From Bolinopsis microptera (lineage: Eukaryota > Ctenophora > Tentaculata > Lobata > Bolinopsidae), in contig NC_087080.1 of NCBI RefSeq assembly GCF_026151205.1, positions 16,407,337 through 16,467,336 on the forward strand: a stretch of 60,000 nucleotides of DNA, in the 5' to 3' direction. Of this stretch, positions 10,976-21,430 are shown piece by piece. A model generated the notes under the pieces. It worked only from the letters and a program-made list of their open reading frames with translations, was not told the DNA's origin and searched no databases. Both the position numbers and the translations under genes were made by a program. The stretch's first letter is position 1. Each line of letters starts with the position of its first letter.

Positions 10976-13900
10976 AACTACTAGAGTACAAACCGAGCAA
11001 AATTCTAAGAGATTCCACCTATATCATCATTGTACAGTATTCCTTTCTATTGCGCTGTGGTATTTCACCATGCTCGGAAAAGCGACACATCAAACACAGG
11101 AAGACACTATAACATACATATAATGCAACTCAAAACAGAAATTCTAAGCTCAATGAACATCTGACGAACAGCTTGAACAACAGGACCAATTTCTGTTACA
11201 AACGACTAATAAAAGATCTGGAGTGTGTTAGAGAGGAACAAGCCGATCAGTTCCACCTCCACGACAGAATATAGTTGACAATAACGACGAGAAACCAGAA
11301 GAGACGTCAATCATAATTCATCAAAACAAAACATCAAATTCAGTATCAAAATCATTTCAACCAGATACTCCATCAACACCAAAACGTTCAACACGATCAG
11401 TACAAGCTCAATCCAATATTGAATAAATCATTCACTCAAACTTCACAAAAAACGAGCATAACATTGGCAGTATAAATTGGCAGTTGGAAAAAATGACTTT
11501 AATGTCGACGTTTCATAACGTCCCCCAAAACTGACTTTAATGTCGACGTTTCATAACGTCCCCCAAAACTGACTTTAATGTCGACGTTTCACAACGTCTC
11601 TAAAATGACTTCAATGTCGACGTCTTAACGTCCCCTATAATGGCTACAATGGCCACCAGAGACTCAACAAATGGACACTTTTCTCAACTGGACATCAAAA
11701 TACAAACATTGCATCTAATAATCATCTACCTAACCGTTCGAAACCTGATACCGAAAAGAGACGCTCTCAACTTTATCTTGCAACATACATCAAACAGGGT
11801 ACACGCTGTGCTACGAGCTTTTAAAAAACAATATTGACTATGTTAAACTATCTGAAGCATTAAAAAGCTCAGAATCTACAATATCAAGAAACTGTGGATA
11901 TTATTTCAGTTCTTCCAAAAACAAATACCGAACTCTGGTACCCTTAGAAACGGTACCGCTACTTTTGCAATTTTTGAATGATGCGCTGTGTTAAAATATT
12001 TATTAAAATTACGGAAACGGTCAAATGCCATATTTTAAATTATTCATCAAAATCAGGAAGAAACCGATTTTTAAATAAGCAAAGGCACCAATTTCAAAGA
12101 GCTCTTAAAAAGTACCCAGTGTCCGAGCCTCTCGATATCAGACTAGGAGCTGCATCAACTAAGTATTTTAAAACCGTGAAATTCCGAATTTTGAACGACA
12201 CCATTACAAAAAACAAATTGAATTCTTTGGTTGACATCAACAAAAACAAGATACGCCCATATCTGTTTTGTTGAGACTTTTAACGAAATCAGTTGTACTA
12301 TTTTACAATTTCGTACCTATAACGTCAGCATAAAAACAGCTAGCCAATTATCTCATTCTATCCTATCAGGAAACCTCTTTTACGCTTGCTCATGATCATA
12401 TATTGATCTATGGTGTTTTTGCCTTGCCACATAGGGGCTGAAAATTGGAAATTGCACATAATCACAACAATAATAAAACATAACCTTCAACAAAGAAAAA
12501 TTCATCTATCAAAACTGAAACACACATAACTTAAATATCCACGTCATTAACATCCTAAATTATTCAAAAATGAAATCAAGACTATCAGAAAAAAGAACGA
12601 AACCAACATTCCAGGCTCTCGTGTCCCTTGAACCTACTGTACTGACGCAGTGCACTCATGTAATGGTACATGCAGTACGCCAGACCCCCGTCTCTCGTTC
12701 CATGAACTATCCCCCTCGGGATCCACAATCCATCGGGGGCAGTTCCTCCACAATGGGAGTGTCACAAGTTCTAAAACAACACGGCATCACGACAGGTTTT
12801 AAATCTTTTGAACCATGAAACTTCTTTACACACACCACCAGGATCCAAATTAGCTCACTACCATAGAACAATGCCATTAACTCCGGGCACAAGAATCAGT
12901 TTTCCTGGAGGTCGGCCTGCTCTAATACCACTTATTGCATTCGTTGCTTCAATTCGCCATGTTTTCTTTTCTTCCCCAGGAAGTCTTGTTCAATATAGCG
13001 CTATTGTTACACTTTGGCGACATCCTCCAACTAAGAGCTGTGAGCCGTAATTGTAAATAACGACATCTACTGGACCCGTATTCCCTCAACAAATGGGTGC
13101 AAATAAACGAATCTAGCATCGCAACTCACAATTCGATGTTACCCGAAAATCGTACAGTGCCCCATCCCTTCCTCACCTCATAAAACTAAAAAATGAACTG
13201 ACCCTTGCAGCCAAAACAAAATCTCCACAAAGTATCATCCAAACATCAAAGTTCATTTTCCAGCATTTATATCAGAAATACCCTGTCAAAAAACTATTAA
13301 TGTGTGTAATATCAGCTTACCTAGAACAACATAATAAAAGATTCTTCAAACGACTGTTTACAAATCAGTGTAATATGCAAAAAAGGCTCCTAAAAGGAAA
13401 AAATTTCATTTGCTTAAAGAAGTAACAATAATCCTAGAAATTTATATTGAACTGTCGTGCCTATATAATACTAAGAGTTACGAACATTTGCCAAGTGAAC
13501 TAATGACTTACATTGATTACATATTTATCTTCAATAGGAACAAAGCACTAAAATGGTTTAACCAAGATTAACCACAAATTTTTTTCACCAACCAACGTAC
13601 TATTTTAAACCTTCAAGGTGTCGTTCAAAATTGAAAAACGTATGTAAATTATTGGAATTATATTAAATTGATTTATGTGTGAATTTATAAGTGGTCACAT
13701 ACAATTTTAACGAGAAACGAATTTTGTTAAAACCAATTATAAATACAATGCGGAAAGAAGTTTCAATTACCGATGTTTCTAGTTATTATTGATTGTGTTT
13801 TAAGAGAAAAAGATAAAAATCCAAAAATAAATTATTATTTTCCAAATTAATTTTTCGTGTGATTTGAGTATTCGTGTATTTTATAGACAAATAAAAAGGG

Positions 13901-14039
13901 TAATAGACTTCATTTAAGATATCTACTCATTACATTAAACTATTTCTTTTAAAAGATGGTAAATTGATTTATTACGATATTTATTTTTAAAACGATGGTA
14001 GGTTCCTAACAACATTTTGCCAAAATTTTTTTTCTTCTT
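10976..14039 (+). other. Non-coding 3' internal region of the LTR element
   Basis: About 3 kb without an ORF that I recognise. Short frames at 11640-11837, 11978-12274, 12570-12818 and 12808-13050 have no motif. From about 13150 the sequence becomes strongly AT-rich up to the purine tract. It may include decayed coding sequence or further nested insertions. Confidence 0.5.
11487..11640 (+). repeat. About 40-bp tandem repeat inside the LTR element (4 copies)
   Basis: The unit reads actttaatgtcgacgtttca followed by taacgtcccccaaaactg. Copies 3 and 4 are diverged. Each unit holds GTCGAC and the near-palindrome gacgtttcataacgtc. Confidence 0.85.
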
Positions 14040-14052
14040 AAGGGGGGAAGGT
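14040..14052 (+). other. Polypurine tract
   Basis: aaggggggaaggt lies directly before the 3' LTR and is the expected primer for plus-strand synthesis. Confidence 0.75.
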
Positions 14053-14781
14053 TGTGGGATCACCCTTTGCACACTTTAGGCCATATAACTTTGCTATCCC
14101 CTGTTGGCAGGTTGCCAACTATCTGCTTGTGCTTGGCACATCTCCAAATGAGGTAACCTATAGTTAATAGGTCACAGACAGGACCTGTGACTGCAAACCG
14201 GAACTGATTGTGACGCCAGAGGTTAACAAACAATTGGCTTCACAACGTAAAGGTGAATCATAGGGAAAAGCAATTAATGGAGTAATGGATGAGCGAGGGT
14301 TCTCATTGTTCTGTCCCGTTTGTCCAGTGAACGCTCATTGTTCACTGTTTTGAGTAGCGGAAACGATGACTAAGATAATCGTTTCCGTGAGTGTACCTCA
14401 TGGGTCACACGTTTTAGTCCCATGATTGTCATGGGATACAACCTATAAAAACCCTAGACACACCCTTAATTCCCCACTTCTTGACTTCCTGACTGCATCC
14501 CAAAGACATAGTAAAACCTATCATCGTTCCTAATAGTTAATACATTGATACATTAATACATTGATACATTGATACATTTATACATTGATACATTGATACA
14601 TAGCTACACCCAACCCGATTTCAAGTCGTATTATTTGGTCAACTCACTCTAACTAAAACACAACGCAACCTACAAGTTCCATTGTGGGAACAGACAGATA
14701 GTCTGTTGGAACTAAAGTCCTGAAACTAATCAACCTATCTCAAACCTAGACGATCAACCATCTCTCTCTTCATAACCCACA
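14053..14781 (+). repeat. 3' LTR (729 bp)
   Basis: Same length as the 5' LTR, and I found no mismatch when comparing line by line. Near-identical LTRs mean a recent insertion. Confidence 0.95.
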
Positions 14782-14936
14782 TCTCGTCTCCACTTACAGC
14801 GGAATCAATAAAGTTAGCTTCAATTATACAGGAAAGATAATTGATTAACTAATTTTCAAGAATACTTCCTGTTTAGATATAAATATCACACAAATTTCAG
14901 GGGGAATTGTCAGTAACTACTACACACCAGACGATT

Positions 14937-15500
14937 AGGTCACATTATAGAGGTCACATTATAGATGTCACATTATAGATGTCACATCATAGAGGTAACA
15001 TTATAGAGGACATATTATAGAGGACACATTATAGAGGTCACATTATAGAGGTCACATTATAGAGGTCACATTATAGAGGACACATTATAGAGGTCACATT
15101 ATAGAGGTCACATTATAGAGGTCACATTATAGAGGACACATTATAGAGGTCACATTATAGAGGTCACATTATAGAGGTCACATTATAGAGGTCACATTAT
15201 AGAGGTCACATTATAGAGGACACATTATAGAGGTCACATTATAGAGGTCACATTATAGAGGTCACATTATAGAGGACACATTATAGAGGTCACATTATAG
15301 AGGTCACATTATAGAGGACACATTATAGAGGACACATTATAGAGGTCACATTATAGAGGTCACATTATAGAGGTCACATTATAGAGGTCACATTATAGAG
15401 GTCACATTATAGAGGTCACATTATATAGAGGTCACATTATAGAGGTCACATTATAGAGGTCACATTATAGAGGTCACATTTATATAGAGGTCACATACAA
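14937..15500. repeat. 14-bp minisatellite (about 38 copies)
   Basis: The unit is aggtcacattatag. The main variant has gga in place of ggt, and there are a few atat insertions near the right end. Confidence 0.95.
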
Positions 15501-15969
15501 ATACAGGCTGGAAATATTAATGTCTTAAAGTCTGATTAGTTGTTATTATTAATTAAGATAGCGTCGAGTCAATATGGTTCAAGGATCAGTATCAGTGCAT
15601 TACTGTGTGTGTCTGCAGTCTGATACGGCAGTTGAACTTAAAACGGCAGTTGGAATGTAAAATAATAATGGATATATTTCAAATAAACTAAAATGTAAAT
15701 ATACTCTGACAGACGAATGGCTTCTATAAAGGAATGGCTACTATAAAGGAAAGAACGCAGAGCAAAGAAACAGAACTATATAGAATACATAGTGAAACAG
15801 ACACTGCGCTGAAAGGAAGCCTAGTGTAAACTAAATAATGGCGTGTGTAAATGAGGTCCCTTCCTACTTGTACATTACTACAGCCCTACAGGCAACTACA
15901 ATATTTAAATGTATACAATTCATATAGTGAGCACACTGTGTAATGAGGTTGGTATTTATACACTCAGGA
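15501..15969. other. Intergenic sequence, nothing recognised
   Basis: Unique AT-rich sequence apart from a doubled ggctNctataaagga motif near 15720. No gene seen. Confidence 0.5.
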
Positions 15970-16163
15970 GTGTATAGTGTAGGGCTGCAGTAATATTACA
16001 CTCAGGAGTGTAGGGCTGCAGTAATATTACACTCAGGAGTGTAGGGCTGCAGTAATATTACACTCAGGAGTGTAGGGCTGCAGTAATATTACACTCACGA
16101 GTGTAGGGCTGCAGTAATATTACACTCACGAGTGTAGGGCTGCAGTAATATTACACTCAGGAG
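15970..16163. repeat. 31-bp minisatellite (about 6 copies)
   Basis: The unit is gtgtagggctgcagtaatat followed by tacactcagga. gtgta near the start and tacac near the end are complementary, so each unit can fold on itself. Confidence 0.93.
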
Positions 16164-16339
16164 TTACACTGCAGTATATAGGGAGGGCTCAGGGCGGGAG
16201 GCACTCACTATTATACACAGTTATATATAATGTCAGAGACATAATATAGTTTATGACGTGGACAATGGGCCCTAATGTAGGTAATACTGTAATAATGTCA
16301 CTCTATTGGAGAGGGGCTTATAGTGGGGTTATATTATCT

Positions 16340-16495
16340 GATACCCCCCACACCACACCCCCACCCCCCCCCCCCCCCCCCACACCACACCCCCACACCA
16401 CACCACACCCCCACACCCCCTCACCACACCCCCACACCCCCGCATCACACCCCCTCACCAGACCACCCACCCTCACCCTCACCCTCACCCTCTAT
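16340..16495. repeat. C-rich low-complexity tract
   Basis: Runs of cccc with caccacacccccac units, ending in caccct repeats. An open frame through it (16253-16504) is proline/histidine low complexity, not a gene. Confidence 0.9.
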
Positions 16496-16925
16496 ATAAC
16501 TTAACATCGGCCGAAAGGCGAAAGAGCACCACACTTATTCGCGTGGCAAGGATGATTTGCAGCAGAACGCAAATCATTCAGAGCTTACAATTTAAAAGAG
16601 GCGATTTATCACAGGTTACAATAATGAACATCATAGCGACTAATCACTAAACCAAGAATAACAACAGGCTCAAGATTAATTAATTACAATAATATATAGA
16701 TAGGGCGTGTTCTACTAAATTATACGTCATGTAAACTCAACACTGCTACATGTAAACTGCTACTCTACTGAATCAAGAAATTACAAAATTGGCGGATTAA
16801 ACTGGCAGCATAACACTCGTAGTTATTACATGTAGTTTAATATTATGCTGTATAATGTACCAGATTATTACTGTAAAATGTGAGATAAAGTTAATCTGCC
16901 GGAGATAAATGACAAGATTATTACA
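16496..16925. other. Intergenic sequence, nothing recognised
   Basis: Unique sequence between two repeat arrays. No ORF or RNA gene supported. Confidence 0.5.
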
Positions 16926-16929
16926 ACTG

Positions 16930-19374
16930 TCAGCTATGTGCACTGTAACGCACTGTGTGTCAGCACTACTAGCCGGCTATGTGCACTGTAACGCACTGTG
17001 TGACTGTGTGTCAGCACTGCTAGCCGGCTATGTGCACTGTAACGCACTGTATGTCAGCACTGCTAGCCGGCTATGTGCACTGTAACGCACTGTGTATCAG
17101 CACTGCTAGCCGGCTATGTGCACTGTAACGCACTGTGTGTCAGCACTGCTAGCCGGCTATGTGCACTGTAACGCACTGTGTGTCAGCACTGCTAGCCGGC
17201 TATGTGCACTGTAACGCACTGTGTGTCAGCACTGCTAGCCGGCTATGTGCACTGTAACGCACTGTGTGTCAGCACTGCTAGCCGGCTATGTGCACTGTAA
17301 CGCACTGTGTGTCAGCACTGCTAGCCGGCTATGTGCACTGTAACGCACTGTGTGTCAGCACTGCTAGCCGGCTATGTGCACTGTAACACACTGTAACGCA
17401 CTGTGTGTCAGCACTGCTAGCCGGCTATGTGCACTGTAACGCACTGTGTGTCAGCACTGCTAGCCGGCTATGTGCACTGTAACACACTGTAACGCACTGT
17501 GTGTCAGCACTGCTAGCCGGCTATGTGCACTGTAACGCACTGTGTGTCAGCACTGCTAGCCGGCTATGTGCACTGTAACGCACTGTGTGTCAGCACTGCT
17601 AGCCGGCTATGTGCACTGTAACACACTGTAACGCACTGTGTGTCAGCACTGCTAGCCGGCTATGTGCACTGTAACGCACTGTGTGTCAGCACTGCTAGCC
17701 GGCTATGTGCACTGTAACACACTGTAACGCACTGTGTGTCAGCACTGCTAGCCGGCTATGTGCACTGTAACGCACTGTGTGTCAGCACTGCTAGCCGGCT
17801 ATGTGCACTGTAACACACTGTAACGCACTGTGTGTCAGCACTGCTAGCCGGCTATGTGCACTGTAACGCACTGTGTGTCAGCACTGCTAGCCGGCTATGT
17901 GCACTGTAACGCACTGTGTGTCAGCACTGCTAGCCGGCTATGTGCACTGTAACGCACTGTGTGTCAGCACTGCTAGCCGGCTATGTGCACTGTAACGCAC
18001 TGTGTATCAGCACTGCTAGCCGGCTATGTGCACTGTAATGCACTGTGTGTCAGCACTGCTAGCCGGCTATGTGCACTGTAACGCACTGTGTGTCAGCACT
18101 GTTAGCCGGCTATGTGCACTGTAACGCACTGTGTGTCAGCACTGCTAGCCGGCTATGTGCACTGTAACGCACTGTGTATCAGCACTGCTAGCCGGCTATG
18201 TGCACTGTAACGCACTGTGTGTCAGCACTGCTAGCCGGCTATGTGCACTGTAACACACTGTGTATCAGCACTGCTAGCCGGCTATGTGCACTGTAACGCA
18301 CTGTGTGTCAGCACTGCTAGCCGGCTATGTGCACTGTAACGCACTGTGTATCAGCACTGCTAGCCGGCTATGTGCACTGTAACGCACTGTGTGTCAGCAC
18401 TGCTAGCCGGCTATGTGCACTGTAACGCACTGTGTGTCAGCACTGCTAGCCGGCTATGTGCACTGTAACGCACTGTGTGTCAGCACTGCTAGCCGGCTAT
18501 GTGCACTGTAACGCACTGTGTATCAGCACTGCTAGCCGGCTATGTGCACTGTAATGCACTGTGTGTCAGCACTGCTAGCCGGCTATGTGCACTGTAACGC
18601 ACTGTGTGTCAGCACTGTTAGCCGGCTATGTGCACTGTAACGCACTGTGTGTCAGCACTGCTAGCCGGCTATGTGCACTGTAACGCACTGTGTATCAGCA
18701 CTGCTAGCCGGCTATGTGCACTGTAACGCACTGTGTGTCAGCACTGCTAGCCGGCTATGTGCACTGTAACGCACTGTGTATCAGCACTGCTAGCCGGCTA
18801 TGTGCACTGTAACGCACTGTGTGTCAGCACTGCTAGCCGGCTATGTGCACTGTAACGCACTGTGTATCAGCACTGCTAGCCGGCTATGTGCACTGTAACG
18901 CACTGTGTGTCAGCACTGCTAGCCGGCTATGTGCACTGTAACGCACTGTGTGTCAGCACTGCTAGCCGGCTATGTGCACTGTAACGCACTGTGTGTCAGC
19001 ACTGCTAGCCGGCTATGTGCACTGTAACGCACTGTGTGTCAGCACTGCTAGCCGGCTATGTGCACTGTAACGCACTGTGTATCAGCACTGCTAGCCGGCT
19101 ATGTGCACTGTAACGCACTGTGTGTCAGCACTGCTAGCCGGCTATGTGCACTGTAACGCACTGTGTATCAGCACTGCTAGCCGGCTATGTGCACTGTAAC
19201 GCACTGTGTATCAGCACTGCTAGCCGGCTATGTGCACTGTAACGCACTGTGTGTCAGCACTGCTAGCCGGCTATGTGCACTGTAACGCACTGTGTGTCAG
19301 CACTGCTAGCCGGCTATGTGCACTGTAACGCACTGTGTGTCAGCACTGCTAGCCGGCTATGTGCACTGTAACGC
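16930..19374. repeat. 43-bp minisatellite (about 56 copies) with palindromic core
   Basis: The unit reads gctagccggctatgtgcact, gtaacgcactgtgtgtcagc, act. Each copy carries the 10-bp palindrome TAGCCGGCTA. Some copies carry a 10-bp internal duplication (aacacactgt). Rare variants mark a higher-order repeat: gtaatgcact occurs at 18035 and 18551, 516 bp or 12 units apart, and the nearby tgttagcc variant is repeated at a similar spacing. Confidence 0.96.
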
Positions 19375-19579
19375 AGGCTTGTAAAATGGTAGCTGGGGTG
19401 AGGGGGAGGTGAGGGGGAGGGGAGGGGGCCACTGGGTTGAAGTGCAACACCTTTCTGTCAGTCAGCAAAGCATTCAGGTTATATTGGGTACATAAGGTAA
19501 ATTAAATAATGATCAACTATGCTCTTAACAAGTATAATCGCTGCACACATTTTATAAATGGAGACGAAATTAAAAAATA

Positions 19580-20807
19580 GGCACTATCCGTCGCGGAGTC
19601 GAGTCCGCGGCGGTCGAGTGGCACATCTTAACGGGGGATACGCGTATAAATTTCGATCGCTGACGTACAGCGAGCAGCACAGCTGCGAATGGCGTCAGCT
19701 AGTAGGATTTCATCCTACAAGGCACATCGCGTTTACCTAGCTAACCAGGTCATTTCCGCCTCCGGCGGTCGCGCGCTACTGCAAGCGAGAGGGCTATAGT
19801 TAGAGCAACACATCGCGCCACAAGCCAAATATTTATCAACATTTTGACTAGCTACGCGGTCCTTTTCCGCAATATGCGCTCGCGCTGTGCTCAAAAATTG
19901 ACGTCGCCAATCAATCAGCATCAAGATTTTAGTTTTACATTTGACCTTTATGTCAAAAAATCTTTGAATTTTCAATCGGTGGTCGATGTTACCTGAGGAC
20001 CTCAGGCTTCGTCCTTACTTCGTCACAGGACGATCGGAGCTCGAAGAGCGTAGAGAGTGCTGGCTGGCGTCGTCCTGTGATGGTCGACGTATTTTTGCTT
20101 GCTAAAAACGCTTCCCCATATGAGATAATATGACAAAAATTGTTTTGGTCACGTGACCAGTCAATGACATTGATATTTCGCTGCGGACGGTTTGGTGGAG
20201 GGTTAGGGTCAACGTTTATACATTATAGGGTCAAAGTTAGGACTAGAGTTGTACACTATTGACATTGTGAGGGTAATGGTTAAGGTTTATCACTAGCGAC
20301 CTTTTCATCTGACCACAATATTGCAAAATGCTATGTTGTATGTCACGTGACAAATTTAGCCGAGGGTCGGAAGACGGAGGTCGGAAGTCAGTGGACTCTG
20401 TTGGAGTCCGGCGGACTCCGAGCGGAGTCCGCCGAGCTGGCGGAGTCCGCCAAGCTCCGCCGGACTCCGCCGGATTCAAGTCTGGCGGAGAGGTCCGGCG
20501 GAGTCCGCCAAGCACTCCGCCGGAGTCCGCGGCGGACCGGAGTCCGCCTAGTGGCTTAGTCCGCGGCGGACACTCCACCGAGCCGCCGCGGAGCCGCTCG
20601 GAGTCCGCGGCGGACTTTAAAGTCCGCTCGGAGTCCGCTCGGCTCCGCTCGGAGTCCGCCAAAATGTACTCGAGTCCACTGTAAATACATTTTGGCGGAG
20701 CACCGCCGGAGTCCGCTCGGAGTCCGGCGGCTCCGCCGGAGTCCGCTCGGAGTCCGCTCGAAGTCCGGCGGCTCCGCCGCGGACTCGACTCCGCGACGGA
20801 TAGTGCC
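19580..20807. mobile_element. Non-autonomous DNA transposon with 34-bp terminal inverted repeats
   Basis: The left end (19580-19613) begins GGCACTATCCGTCGCGGAGT and the right end (20774-20807) is its exact reverse complement over 34 bp. Both sides are flanked by the same 8 bp, AAAAAATA (19572-19579 and 20808-20815), a perfect target-site duplication. Length is 1228 bp. No transposase is present. Eight-bp duplications are known for hAT, P and Merlin-type elements; the ends do not let me choose. The right third is a GC-rich self-complementary repeat. Confidence 0.92.
20380..20790. repeat. GC-rich subterminal repeat of the DNA transposon
   Basis: Dozens of GGAGTCCG and CGGACTCC words in both orientations, spaced 8-12 bp apart, all derived from the terminal-repeat sequence (gcggagtcgagtccgcggcgg). 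Long open frames on both strands (about 94-188 codons) follow from this composition and have no domain. Confidence 0.85.
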
Positions 20808-20815
20808 AAAAAATA

Positions 20816-21205
20816 TGTCAGAAGCGCTGTACTGTGTCATTGCACTGTGTCACTGTACTGTGTCACTGCACTGTGTTTACGACATCAAGAAATAAACTGA
20901 CAAGCACTTACTTTTAACCCCGTGAATTCATTTTGTAAAATATGTGGTAGAATTGTCCGAGCACTGCTTAATTTGGTTACTGACATTGATGTGAACAATA
21001 ACAAATAAGTTAAGCAAATTGTCGCTATAATTTAGTTTTATTATTTATACTTATACGGGTATAATAGGTTTACATTCTGATACTGTCAGCAACTGTTGTT
21101 CAATAAATTCATTAAATAAGCAATTTTAACTTTAAACACAAAGCAATTTTAAGTAAAACTGGTTCAAGACATTATTTTGAAAATGGCGGAGTATTAATGA
21201 TCAAA
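20816..21205. other. Sequence downstream of gene 1
   Basis: AT-rich, with a few cactgtactgtgtcactg repeats at 20830-20875. No gene recognised. Confidence 0.5.
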
Positions 21206-21211
21206 TTTATT
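21206..21211 (-). terminator. Candidate poly(A) signal of gene 1
   Basis: tttatt on the plus strand is AATAAA on the gene strand, about 216 bp past the stop codon. It is the first canonical signal I see downstream. Confidence 0.5.
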
Positions 21212-21330
21212 TTTCACTCATATCATAAATTATTTGCATCTATCTAGCTTGAAGTACAAATTATATCAGTGTATTCAGTGTATAAGTTCATAGTGGTGGG
21301 CTAATGTTTAGTCCCGGTGGTTATGTCCTG

Positions 21331-21430
21331 TTGTTGTAGCGCTATGCACTACTGTGCCGCGCCGCGCATCTTCTCGCAACCACAATATATGCAGATCGTC
21401 GAGATGCGAAGGATTGACATCGTGAATCAA
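21331..21430 (-). repeat. Dispersed repeat, copy A (contains the stop codon of gene 1)
   Basis: About 100 bp running from ttgttgtagcgctatgcact to aggattgacatcgtgaatcaa. A longer copy of the same sequence lies at 27169-27310 in intron 8. The TGA of gene 1 (21427-21429) is in the last few bases of the repeat, so the repeat supplies the stop and the start of the 3' UTR. Confidence 0.75.

Larger units (their letters stand above)
5440..14781 (+). mobile_element. Gypsy-like LTR retrotransposon with gag and env-like remnants, pol missing
   Basis: Two 729-bp LTRs (5440-6168 and 14053-14781) start TGTGGG and end CCCACA. Reading through them side by side I found no difference. A primer-binding site follows the left LTR and a purine tract precedes the right one, so the element is complete end to end. 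The internal part has a gag ORF (6316-7119), about 0.85 kb of decayed sequence where pol should be, an env-like degraded region (7975-10975) carrying a LINE fragment, and about 3 kb of non-coding sequence. I see no reverse transcriptase or integrase. The flanks share CTCGT (5435-5439 and 14783-14787), with one extra T between the right LTR and its copy, so the target duplication is probable but not exact. Family assignment rests on the gag and the overall layout. Confidence 0.9.

Noticed and set aside
12570-13050. Two plus-strand ORFs of about 80 codons and a minus one in the LTR element
   Set aside because: No recognisable motif; overlapping frames in both orientations suggest chance.
20243-20840. 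Overlapping GC-rich ORFs of 94-188 codons on both strands
   Set aside because: They come from the self-complementary subterminal repeat of the DNA transposon and differ by frame only in S/R/G/A/P content.
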